In this document: one piece after another, positions 39,350-46,376 of the stretch
How the letters are laid out: every line of letters starts with the position of its first letter
Numbering within the stretch: the stretch's first letter is position 1
NCBI GenBank assembly: GCA_016235555.1
Contig: JACRKC010000060.1
Coordinates: 85,951 to 149,950 of the forward strand
DNA from: Verrucomicrobiota bacterium
GTDB lineage: Bacteria > Verrucomicrobiota > Verrucomicrobiia > Opitutales > Opitutaceae
Direction of reading: 5' to 3'
Length of the DNA: 64,000 nucleotides
The notes under the pieces: generated by a model
What the model was told of the DNA's origin: nothing
Databases searched by the model: none
The model's input: only the letters and a program-made list of their open reading frames with translations
Translations under genes and position numbers: made by a program

Positions 39350-40105
39350 GTGCAAACGCTCCGTTTTTTCCCTGTGATCCGGCTGCTGACCGCCGCGCTG
39401 ATCGCTGCGCCCGGCTTGCGGGCCGAGGACAATTTGATGAAGCCGGCGGCGGCGCCGGCCGCGGTCGTGCACTTCGTCGAGGCGAAGCGGCTCGATCTCG
39501 CGCAGATTCTGCCGAAGCCGCCAGCGGCGGGATCGCTCGCGGCGCAGGCGGATCTCGAGACGGTGCGGCAGGTGCAGGCGGCGCGGACGGCCGAGCAGGT
39601 CGCGTGGGCGAAGATCGTGGACAAGAACGACGTGTTCGCGGTGTTCGGCGCGGGCGGGTTGCTGCCGGCGTCGTTCAAGGCGGAGAATTTTCCGCGGTTC
39701 GTGCAGCTGTTGAAGGATATCAACGACGATCTGCGACCGCTCATCGACCAATCGAAGAAAGCCTACGCGCGCCCGCGGCCCTACGCGCTCGACCCGCGGG
39801 TGCAGCCGTGCGTGGACCTGCCGACGAATGATTCCTACCCGAGCGGGCACAGTTACAACGGCTGGATGCGGGCCGCGGTGCTGGCGGAGATTTTTCCGGA
39901 GATGCGCGCCGAGCTGATGGACCGCGCGCGGTATTTCTGCTGGGGGCGGGTGCTGGCCGGCGTGCATTTCCCGACGGATCTCGAGGGCGGAAAGCGCATC
40001 GCGCTGGCGGGGTTTGCGGAGCTGATGAAGAGCGCGGCGTTTCGCGCGCGGATCGAGGAGTGCCGCGCGGAGGCGGCCGCGGCGCGGCGGAAGAAGGCGG
40101 CGTGA
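39350..40105 (+). CDS. PAP2 / class A acid phosphatase family protein
   Basis: This 251-residue protein is probably a periplasmic phosphatase. A GTG start at 39350 gives a signal peptide (RFFPVIRLLTAALIAAPGLR); the frame is open upstream to 39236 but that stretch is low-quality sequence containing the dyad. The three active-site motifs are KKAYARPRPY (near 137-146), SYPSGHSYNG (near 162-171, with the His that acts on phosphate) and WGRVLAGVHFPTD (near 199-211, with the His nucleophile and Asp). The third motif has Gly-Arg where Ser-Arg is common. The layout matches class A non-specific acid phosphatases such as PhoN. Confidence 0.88.
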   Translation: MQTLRFFPVIRLLTAALIAAPGLRAEDNLMKPAAAPAAVVHFVEAKRLDLAQILPKPPAAGSLAAQADLETVRQVQAARTAEQVAWAKIVDKNDVFAVFGAGGLLPASFKAENFPRFVQLLKDINDDLRPLIDQSKKAYARPRPYALDPRVQPCVDLPTNDSYPSGHSYNGWMRAAVLAEIFPEMRAELMDRARYFCWGRVLAGVHFPTDLEGGKRIALAGFAELMKSAAFRARIEECRAEAAAARRKKAA

Positions 40106-40367
40106 GGCGCGACGTAGCGGCGGGCAATTTCCGGTCGACGACTTCTGACGCCCGGCGTGGCGGCGGCCTCTGCCCGCCGGGCGAGTGGCGTGCCATGGTC
40201 GCTGGCGGTCCGGGCGCATCTCACTTTTCTGCAATCGACGAGGCGGGACGCCTCGTCCACGTGACTGGAGGCGTCCCGCCTCAGCCGGAAAGGTGAGGTT
40301 GGCCCCGGCGGTCGGCGGCCTCCGCTCCAGGCTAGACGCGGCGCGAGGTCGTGCGTTTGCTGCGCGG
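40106..40367. repeat. Mixed R5 and R4-type repeat fragments
   Basis: From 40108 to 40200 there is a disrupted R5 copy (GACGTAGCGGCGGGC and CGACGACTTCTGACG in the wrong order relative to the copy at 28117). From about 40208 to 40301 there is an element with R4-like ends (GCGCATCTCACTTTTCTGCA and CCGGAAAGGTGAGGT) but a different core, the hairpin GAGGCGGGACGCCTC / GAGGCGTCCCGCCTC. No gene was seen. Confidence 0.65.
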
Positions 40368-41300
40368 ATGCTCGTCCTCAATGCGCTCGCTCCGGTCTTC
40401 CTGCTGATCGCGCTCGGCGCGTGGATGCAGTGGAGCGGCTTCGTGTCGGAGCGGTTTTTGCGCGAGGCGAATCGCGTGACGTATTACCTCGGGCTGCCGG
40501 CGCTGCTGTTTTCGCAGCTCACGGCGTCGCTGCATCAGGCGGGCGGGACGAAGCTGATGTTCACCGCGATGCTCACGGGCACGGCGCTCACGATCGCGGT
40601 GGCGTATGGCGTGGCGTGGTGGCAACGCGTGCCGGCGGCGGCGGTGGGCACCTACGTGCAGGGGGCGTTTCGCGGCAACCTGGCGTTCGTCGGGCTGCCG
40701 ATCATCTACGGGCTGCCCGACACGCCGGTGGCGGGCGGGCTTTCGGCGCGCGCGGCCGCGATCATCACGGTCGCGCCGATGCTCGTGATCTACAACACCG
40801 CGGGCGTGATCGTGCTGCTGGTGAGCCAGCATCAGTTCGGCCTGCGCATGCTCGGGCCGCTCGCGAAACAACTGGTGACCAACCCGCCGCTCATCGGCAC
40901 GTTGGCGGGCATCGCGGTCGCGCTCACGGGCTGGCCGCTGCCGGTGGTGGTGGAGAAATCCTTCGCGGCGCTGGGCGACATGGCGCTGCCGCTCGGGCTG
41001 CTCGGCGTGGGCGGCGCGCTCGTGACCGCCAACCTCGGGGCGGCGTGGCGGCAACCGCTGGGCGCGGCGCTCGTGAAAACGTTTGCGGGGCCGGCGCTCG
41101 GCTGGAGTGCGGGGCGCGTGCTGGGGCTCGGCGCGATCGAGACGAAGCTCGTGATGATCCTGATGGCGACGCCGTCGGCGACGGTGTCCTACACGGTGGC
41201 GCTGGAGCTGAAGGGCGACGAGCGCATCGCGTCGGGCGCGATCGTGTTGAGCGTGGTGGCGTCGCTCGTGGCGCTGGCGGTGGTGGTGGGAGCGTTTTGA
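40368..41300 (+). CDS. AEC-family (auxin efflux carrier-like) transporter
   Basis: This is a 310-residue membrane protein with about ten hydrophobic helices (for example VLNALAPVFLLIALGAWMQW, MLTGTALTIAVAYGVAW, AIITVAPMLVIYNTAGVIVL). It belongs to the bile-acid/AEC fold that exports or imports small organic anions. The start at 40368 places the first helix at the N-terminus; the frame upstream passes through repeats. The pattern of a central proline-containing crossover in each half, such as NLAFVGLPIIYGLP, fits AEC proteins. The substrate is unknown. An R3 element starts at the base after the stop codon. Confidence 0.88.
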   Translation: MLVLNALAPVFLLIALGAWMQWSGFVSERFLREANRVTYYLGLPALLFSQLTASLHQAGGTKLMFTAMLTGTALTIAVAYGVAWWQRVPAAAVGTYVQGAFRGNLAFVGLPIIYGLPDTPVAGGLSARAAAIITVAPMLVIYNTAGVIVLLVSQHQFGLRMLGPLAKQLVTNPPLIGTLAGIAVALTGWPLPVVVEKSFAALGDMALPLGLLGVGGALVTANLGAAWRQPLGAALVKTFAGPALGWSAGRVLGLGAIETKLVMILMATPSATVSYTVALELKGDERIASGAIVLSVVASLVALAVVVGAF

Positions 41301-41440
41301 GGGTGCAACAGGAAGCGAGGTCAGCCAGCTGTCGCGGCGGTCTGCGATCGCCGGCGATGCGCCAAGGATTCTCGTTCGGCGGTCGCAGACCGCCGCTGCA
41401 GCCAAGGCGTCCGTTTCCTGACCTCACTGGCTGTTACCCC
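41301..41440. repeat. R3 element directly after a stop codon
   Basis: The left end GGGTGCAACAGGAAGCGAGG begins immediately after the transporter TGA. The right end is CTGACCTCACTGGCTGTTAC. The inner arms are GTCGCGGCGGTCTGCGATCG and CGGTCGCAGACCGCCGCTGC. It may act as a transcription terminator. Confidence 0.8.
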
Positions 41441-41520
41441 CGTGTTCGGAGCGGACGATTTTTCACCGCCGACGACGGGTCGACACAGGTGAGTAGTGCT
41501 CAACGTGGGAGCATGCGAGT

Positions 41521-41632
41521 CGAGGTGGAGCGGCTTGACCTCAAGACGCTGGTTGGATGGTGCGGTCGAATCGGCGGGGTGCGGCGACCCCGCCCGACAA
41601 AAGCGCGTTGGGGTCAAGCCGCTCGACCTCGA
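41521..41632. repeat. R6 element
   Basis: The outer arms are CGAGGTGGAGCGGCTTGACC and GGTCAAGCCGCTCGACCTCG. A smaller inner hairpin GGCGGGGTGCGGCGACCCCGCC lies in the loop. It is related to the copy inside the tolC-like gene. The rest of the gap 41441-41666 has no recognisable gene. Confidence 0.75.
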
Positions 41633-41666
41633 TCCTTTCGCCGCGGGGTCGCGCGCGACCGGCGCC

Positions 41667-42710
41667 TCACTCCTCCGGAATGACCAACTGCATGCCGGGC
41701 TTGATGGCGCGGCCGCCGCTGAGTTGGGAGTTGTTGGCGACGTAGATGCGCGTCCACTTCGCGGGGTCGCCGTAGTATTTCCGGGCGATGAATTCGAGGG
41801 TCTCGTTGGGGCGCACGACGTGGGTGCGCGACGTGGACGACGCCGGTGACTCGACTTGGGGAGGCGTGGTCGGGGCGGGTTCGGCGGTCTTGGCGGCGGC
41901 GGCGCGGATGCGGTCGGGATTGGTGCGCAGTTCGGCGGTGGGCGGGGCATCGCTGGCCGGGGCATTGGCCAGGCGGACCGGGGCGGCGATCACGGTGGCG
42001 CCGGTGGCGGAGGTGTCGCGGGCGTCCGCGAGCGTGGGTTTCGTCTCGGGCGCGGCGCGGCTGGCGACGGCGGTGTCGGCCGTGCGGGCGACGACGAGGG
42101 CGAGTTGGGCGCGGGCGGCCTCGGCCTGCTGGTCGGCGCGGGCGCGGGCTTCCTTTTGCGCGAGGAGTTCGGTGTTGAGCTGGGCGAGGGCGGTCTGGGC
42201 CTGTTCGTTCTGCGTGGTGGCGGTCTTGAGTTGCGCGGTGAGGGTGGAGTTCTCCTCCCGGGTGCGCGTGACGTCGGCGCGCAGGCGGGTGTTCTCTTCC
42301 TGGAGCTGCGTGTAATTGCGGAGGGTGGCGGCGAGTTTCTCCTCGAGCTCGGCGCGGGCGGTGGCGCTGGCCGCGGGGCTGGCGGCGGCGGGCGTGGCGC
42401 GCTCGGACTGCAGTTTCGCGTAGGCGGCGCGGAGGGTGGCGAGTTCCTTGGTGGTTTCCTGGAGGCGGGCGGCGAGTTCGGTGCCGCCGCCTTTTTCGAG
42501 GGCGCTGCGCAGGGCGTCGCCTTCCTTGCGGGCGAGGACGAGTTCCTGCTGGAGCAGCTTGTGCTCGGTGCGGAGATCGGTGTAGGCGGAGGCGAGCTGG
42601 GCATCGCCGCGGGGGCCGGTATCCTTGGGCAGTTTCCCAAAATGGACGTAGCCGCACCCGGAAAAACCGAGGAGGGCGACGAGCGCAGGAACGGCGCGGA
42701 GGAGAGACAT
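41667..42710 (-). CDS. LysM-domain lipoprotein with coiled coil
   Basis: This is a 347-residue lipoprotein. The start at 42710 gives a lipoprotein signal with lipobox LLGFSGC (lipidated Cys near residue 18). A long coiled coil covers about residues 45-195 (LQETTKELATLRAAYAKLQ, YTQLQEENTRLRADVTRTRE, etc.), followed by an Ala/Pro/Thr-rich linker. A single LysM domain is at the C-terminus (HVVRPNETLEFIARKYYGDP, then IYVANNSQLSGGRAIKPGMQ), which should bind peptidoglycan. It probably joins the outer or inner membrane to the cell wall. The partner is unknown. Confidence 0.85.
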   Translation of the reverse strand: MSLLRAVPALVALLGFSGCGYVHFGKLPKDTGPRGDAQLASAYTDLRTEHKLLQQELVLARKEGDALRSALEKGGGTELAARLQETTKELATLRAAYAKLQSERATPAAASPAASATARAELEEKLAATLRNYTQLQEENTRLRADVTRTREENSTLTAQLKTATTQNEQAQTALAQLNTELLAQKEARARADQQAEAARAQLALVVARTADTAVASRAAPETKPTLADARDTSATGATVIAAPVRLANAPASDAPPTAELRTNPDRIRAAAAKTAEPAPTTPPQVESPASSTSRTHVVRPNETLEFIARKYYGDPAKWTRIYVANNSQLSGGRAIKPGMQLVIPEE

Positions 42711-43030
42711 GGTCAGGCCGATGAAGCGGGATTCCGTCCGGCGTGCAATCTTTCGCGTGCGGCGGTGGGGGCCGCGCCGGGGCCGGCGGGGAAACGCGTG
42801 GCGGGCGGTGGCGGACACGCCACACGGCGAGCGGCGATGATGGTGAATGCCGGGACCGCGGTGGCGGAGTGGAGGCGCGGCGGGACCACGTGGTGCAGGC
42901 GAGTGCGGCGGCCCAAGCGAAGCGCGACGTCGCGCAGCCCGGTGGCGGCGAGCGCCAGCGAGTGGTTGGCGCGCGCGGTCCACCCGCTGGCGCGCGCGGT
43001 TACCTGTCGCGAAACCTCCGCGTCGCGACG
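42711..43030. other. Gap without recognised gene
   Basis: This 320-base stretch lies upstream of the LysM gene and downstream of the redoxin gene, both on the minus strand. It contains a doubled string near 42968-43008 (GGCGCGCGCGG twice, with the intervening TCCACCCGCT) and a fragment resembling GCGAGTGG from the 53030 element. I see no gene. Open frames exist on both strands but have repetitive Arg/Gly-rich composition. Confidence 0.4.
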
Positions 43031-43546
43031 CTAGATCCCGGCGGTGGCCGGCTCCGCCAGCAGCTGGCCGATCTCGGCCCCCGCGACCAGATCCGCGACG
43101 ACTCCGAAGTGTTGCGCGCGCACGCGGCCGCACCGGTCGATCAACACGAGGGTGGGTGTGCCCTGCATCCGATACGCGTGCATCGTCCGCGGCAGCGGTC
43201 CGGGGTCAGACGGCGCGTCGACCGCGATGGGAAACGTGAGGCGATATTCATGCACAAAGGCACGCAAGGCCGCCGGCGTCATCGCCTCGTGATGTTCAAA
43301 CACACTGTGCAGCCCCAGCACCGCGACCGCGTCCGGATCGAATGCGCGCCGGATCTCCGCCGCCTGCGGCAGCCCGTGGCTCACGCAGCCGGGACAGAGC
43401 ATCTGGAACGCGTGCAGCACAACGACGCGCCCGCGCAGCTGGGCCAGCGTCAGCGGCCCGGGTGTGTTCAACCAGAGCGCCGCCGAAATCGGCGGCGCCA
43501 GCGGAAACGAAGCGGCCGGCCCGCCCGCCCGGATCGGAGAGGTCAT
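43031..43546 (-). CDS. Redoxin / TlpA-like thioredoxin-fold protein
   Basis: This is a 171-residue thioredoxin-fold protein of the AhpC/TSA or TlpA type. After a short N-terminal region, LAQLRGRVVVLHAFQMLCPG holds the active site, where CPGC (near residues 55-58) takes the place of the classic CxxC position. The cis-Pro region is MQGTPTLVLID (near 140-150). No signal peptide is obvious, so it is probably cytoplasmic. The start at 43546 gives MTSPIRAGGPAASFPLAPP; an upstream ATG at 43567 is possible. It follows a small thioredoxin-like gene in one unit, controlled divergently with an HxlR regulator. A thiol-oxidation response is inferred. Confidence 0.82.
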   Translation of the reverse strand: MTSPIRAGGPAASFPLAPPISAALWLNTPGPLTLAQLRGRVVVLHAFQMLCPGCVSHGLPQAAEIRRAFDPDAVAVLGLHSVFEHHEAMTPAALRAFVHEYRLTFPIAVDAPSDPGPLPRTMHAYRMQGTPTLVLIDRCGRVRAQHFGVVADLVAGAEIGQLLAEPATAGI

Positions 43547-43571
43547 GGACGCGCGGGCGCCGGCCACGGAT

Positions 43572-43811
43572 TCACTTCAGCGCGCTGAGCGCCGCCCCGA
43601 AGTTGAGGTGCAGCGTCTGCCCGCCGATCACGAGGGCGGGGACGGATTTGACGCCCGCGCGCTCCGCCTCGGCGAGGCGTTGTTTCGCGGTGCCCAGATG
43701 CACCACTTCGAGCGCGACTTTGCTCTGATCGAGGAAGCGGGTGACCGCGGATTCGGCGTCGAGGCAGACGGGGCAGCCCGCGTGATAGAAGGTGGCGGTG
43801 GTCTTGGACAT
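43572..43811 (-). CDS. Small thioredoxin/glutaredoxin-like protein
   Basis: This is a 79-residue protein. It begins MSKTTATFYHAGCPVCLDAE, with the redox motif CPVC near residues 13-16, and continues with the cis-Pro loop SVPALVIGGQTLHLNFG. Its size fits stand-alone glutaredoxin or thioredoxin-like domains. The start at 43811 is supported by a ribosome-binding site, AGGAG, about 8-12 bases upstream on the minus strand. It precedes the redoxin gene by 25 bases and is divergent from the HxlR regulator. The two may act as reductant and peroxiredoxin-type partner, which is inference. Confidence 0.85.
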   Translation of the reverse strand: MSKTTATFYHAGCPVCLDAESAVTRFLDQSKVALEVVHLGTAKQRLAEAERAGVKSVPALVIGGQTLHLNFGAALSALK

Positions 43812-43906
43812 GATGATGGCTCCTGTGGGTTGTGAGTTGATGACGGTGCGACACGACCTGTGGCGCAGGACCCGACGATAACCCATTCCCCGCCCCGGGG
43901 GCAGGG

Positions 43907-43940
43907 GGCACAATTCGGAATGTCCGCACCATTTTGTGCC
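43907..43940. promoter_or_regulatory. Candidate HxlR operator
   Basis: An inverted repeat GGCACAA (43907-43913) and TTGTGCC (43934-43940) with a 20-base spacer lies in the divergent region between the redoxin unit and the HxlR gene, 39 bases before the regulator start. Such dyads are common binding sites of winged-helix dimers. Assignment to this regulator is by position only. Confidence 0.5.
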
Positions 43941-43978
43941 TACTCGACGAGCGCACGCGCCGTCGCATAATCGCGCCC

Positions 43979-44347
43979 ATGCCTGCCAAGCACCTGACCT
44001 TGAATGAGCGAAACACCTATCGCCGGCTCGAAGATGTCGTGGGGTGCAAATGGTCCGCCGCCGTGGTCGGCGCCTTGCAGCGCGGCGTGTCACGCCCCGG
44101 CCAGCTCGAGCGCTACATCCCCGGCATCTCCACCAAGATTCTGAATGAACGACTGCGCAAGCTGGTGGACTACGGCCTCGCGACGCGCGTCGACCGGTCG
44201 GCGGCCGTCCTGCATGTCGAATACCAGCTCACGCCCACCGGCACCAAGCTCGCGAGCGTGATCGAACAGCTGCACGCGCTCCAGCAGGAGCACGCGGCCG
44301 CGCACGAGCGCAAACCGGCCGCCGCGCCGCCGCGCGCCCGCGGTTAG
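43979..44347 (+). CDS. HxlR-family transcriptional regulator
   Basis: This 122-residue winged-helix regulator begins MPAKHLTLNERNTYRRLEDV and shows the family pattern: VVGCKWSAAVVGALQRGVSR, PGISTKILNERLRKLVDYGL (recognition helix) and HVEYQLTPTGTKLASVIEQL. A cysteine at about residue 22 (GCKWS) sits where HxlR proteins often sense reactive electrophiles or thiol stress. It is divergent from the thioredoxin-like and redoxin genes and may control both. The C-terminus is an Ala/Pro/Arg tail. Confidence 0.88.
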   Translation: MPAKHLTLNERNTYRRLEDVVGCKWSAAVVGALQRGVSRPGQLERYIPGISTKILNERLRKLVDYGLATRVDRSAAVLHVEYQLTPTGTKLASVIEQLHALQQEHAAAHERKPAAAPPRARG

Positions 44348-44732
44348 GGCGCGGCGGGTAACGACAGCGCGGCCGGCCGGCTCAGCGGCCTGCTGGCGCG
44401 GATCGGCGACGGTGATGTCCTCCGTCGGGTCGTTTGCCGACGCTCCGCCACGGCTGGCGGTTCGTCGTCGGTCATAGACCGCCGCTACAGCCAGGGCCTT
44501 CGGAACTGATCTCAGTTTGAGTCACACCCCGTCGTGCTTGGGCGCATCTCACTTTCTTGCACTGCGGAGGGGCGCTCTTCCAAGCGCCCAAGCTCGGCGG
44601 TTGAAAACCACCGCTCCGTCGATCTCTCCGGACTGCACGAAACCAAGATGCACCCCTCGTGCTTGCGCAGACAAAAATCCACTCGCCATTGCGCTTTCGA
44701 TCCGACAGGGACTGCGCCACCCGCCCTCTGTT
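44348..44732. other. Gap with R3 and R4 elements upstream of the sigma-factor gene
   Basis: A truncated R3 element lies at about 44448-44530 (right hairpin arm GGTCATAGACCGCCGCTACA, end CAGTTTGAGTCACACCCC), followed directly by a full R4 element at 44538-44656. The sigma-factor frame is open through both, but this is probably only an open repeat. The promoter of the sigma/FecR genes should lie between about 44657 and 44733. Confidence 0.6.
44538..44656. repeat. R4 element, complete left end
   Basis: The left end is GGGCGCATCTCACTTTCTTG. The hairpins are GGGGCGCTCTTCCAAGCGCCC and GGCGGTTGAAAACCACCGCTCC. The order of the two hairpins is opposite to the copy at 19109, so this copy is inverted. 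Confidence 0.8.
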
Positions 44733-45293
44733 GTGAGCACCCCGAGCACTCCAGAACCATCGCCTGTCGCCGACCAAGCTCGATGGTTCGTCGAAGAGGT
44801 GCATCCCCACGATGGGCAGTTGAAGGCTTACTTGCGCGGCTCGTTTCCTTCGGTCCGGGATGTCGACGATGTGGTGCAGGAGTCATACCTGCGCGTATGG
44901 AAGGCCCACGCGGTGCGCCCGATCCTGTCGGCGAAGGCCTTTCTCTTCAAAGTCGCCCGGCATATCGCGCTCGACAGCGTGCAAGGCGGCAGGGTCTCGC
45001 TTGAAGATCATGGAGGGAATCTGGCCGCGCTGGCTGTCATGCCAGGCAGCTCCGACCTCGCCGGGTCGGTCGAGGCCGACGAACGGGTTCACCTCCTGGC
45101 TTCCGCGTTGATAACTTTGCCGCCCCGCTGCCGCGAAATCGTCATGCTGCGAAAACTCCGGGGCATCCCCCGGAGGGACGTCGCCGGGCGGCTTGGGATT
45201 TCGGAGAAGACGGTGGATGAACAGCTCGCGCGCGGGGTGAGGCGCCTGGAACAATATGTTCGCCTGCATGGCGGCGAAAGCCGGAGGGCCTGA
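44733..45293 (+). CDS. ECF RNA polymerase sigma factor (FecI type)
   Basis: This 186-residue protein has region 2 (SVRDVDDVVQESYLRVWKAH and AKAFLFKVARHIALDSVQGG) and region 4 (ALITLPPRCREIVMLRKLRG, then RRDVAGRLGISEKTVDEQLA) of sigma-70 family members, with nothing between. The length is normal for ECF factors. The GTG at 44733 is the most probable start; no better ATG lies between the R4 element and region 2. Its TGA overlaps the ATG of the FecR gene. With FecR and the STN receptors downstream it should be the output of a surface-signalling system that turns on receptor genes. Confidence 0.88.
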   Translation: MSTPSTPEPSPVADQARWFVEEVHPHDGQLKAYLRGSFPSVRDVDDVVQESYLRVWKAHAVRPILSAKAFLFKVARHIALDSVQGGRVSLEDHGGNLAALAVMPGSSDLAGSVEADERVHLLASALITLPPRCREIVMLRKLRGIPRRDVAGRLGISEKTVDEQLARGVRRLEQYVRLHGGESRRA

Positions 45294-46258
45294 TGAAAGA
45301 CGACGCTGATTCATCGTCACCGCGGGAGCCGGAGGGCCCGCCGCCGTCGCCGACGTTGGAGTGGGCGGTCGCCACCGGCCGGGTGGACCGGGTGTGCGCC
45401 GAGGTGGAGACGAGACTGCGCCGCCGTCGGATTCACCGGCTGGGAGCGGCGATAGCTGGAGTGGCGGTGCTGGTCGTGATCGGGCTCGTCTGGCGAGCGA
45501 ATCCAGGCGCCGCCAGCGTGCCTCCACCGCAGGCAGCTCCGGCCATCGTGGTCAGGCCGGTGCAACAACTCCTGTCCGATGGGACGCTGGTCGAATTCAA
45601 GGACGACGCCCGCATTTCGGTCGAATACAGCGCGGCGCAGCGCCGGGTCGTCCTGCTGCAGGGCGAAGGCCTTTTTCACGTCGCGCCCAATCCAGCCCGT
45701 CCGTTCGTGGTGGCTGCCGCCGGCGTCGAGGTCCGCGCCGTGGGAACCGCCTTCTCGGTGCAGCTCGGCGCCAAGGCCGTCGAGGTCGTGGTGACCAAGG
45801 GCAGCGTTTCGGTGCAAGCTGGGGCCGGGCGCGAGGCGAACGACGGCACGGTGGCGCCGGGCAACGAAGCCGCGGTGACCGTCCCCGGGCCGCCGCGTTC
45901 CCCCCGGTCCTTCGCCCCCGTGTTCGTCGCAGCGGGCAACCTCGCGATCATCGAAACCGTGCGGCACGACGCGACCCCGCGGCCGTCGGTCGTGGCGATG
46001 TCGGAAGTCGAGCTCAACGACCGCCTCGCGTGGCGAATTCCCCGGCTTGAGTTCGCCGGCACTCCCCTGGCCCGGGTGATTCCGATGTTCAACGAACATG
46101 CCGGAGTGCGGCTCGTGCTGGGAGACCCTGCGCTCGGCAGCTTGGAAGTGAGCGGAGTCATCCGGGCGGACAACCTCGACTCGCTCCTGCGGCTGCTGCG
46201 CGACGAATTCCGCATCAACGCCGAACGCCGCGGGGACGAAATCGTCCTGCGGCGCTGA
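45293..46258 (+). CDS. FecR-family anti-sigma/sensor protein
   Basis: This 321-residue inner-membrane protein senses a TonB receptor's signalling domain and passes the signal to the sigma factor. Residues 1-45 are cytoplasmic, a membrane helix follows (AAIAGVAVLVVIGLVW, about 50-67), then the periplasmic FecR domain (LVEFKDDARISVEYSAAQRR; LLQGEGLFHVAPNPARPFVV; VEVRAVGTAFSVQLGAKAVE). The C-terminal region (about 255-321, FAGTPLARVIPMFNEHAGVR to IVLRR) is a DUF4974/STN-like domain. Its ATG overlaps the sigma-factor stop. A damaged copy of its last 57 codons is found upstream of the third receptor. Confidence 0.92.
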   Translation: MKDDADSSSPREPEGPPPSPTLEWAVATGRVDRVCAEVETRLRRRRIHRLGAAIAGVAVLVVIGLVWRANPGAASVPPPQAAPAIVVRPVQQLLSDGTLVEFKDDARISVEYSAAQRRVVLLQGEGLFHVAPNPARPFVVAAAGVEVRAVGTAFSVQLGAKAVEVVVTKGSVSVQAGAGREANDGTVAPGNEAAVTVPGPPRSPRSFAPVFVAAGNLAIIETVRHDATPRPSVVAMSEVELNDRLAWRIPRLEFAGTPLARVIPMFNEHAGVRLVLGDPALGSLEVSGVIRADNLDSLLRLLRDEFRINAERRGDEIVLRR

Positions 46259-46345
46259 CCGGGCGACGCGGAAACCGCATCCGCGGCGCACCCGCCTCGG
46301 TGTGTGCGCGTCGGATTTCGGCCGCCGGGACAAAAGTTTTCGTAG

Positions 46346-46376
46346 GGAAATTCCGGGGGAACCGAGTCTCACTTTC
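46346..46376 (+). promoter_or_regulatory. Candidate FecI-type promoter of STN receptor 1
   Basis: GGAAAT (46346-46351), a 15-base spacer and TCTC (46367-46370) precede the ATG at 46377 by six bases. The same two motifs at the same spacing occur at 53444 and 57305. GGAAAT is a known -35-like motif of FecI-type promoters. There is no Shine-Dalgarno sequence before the ATG. If transcription begins about 7 bases after TCTC, the mRNA would be leaderless. Confidence 0.5.
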
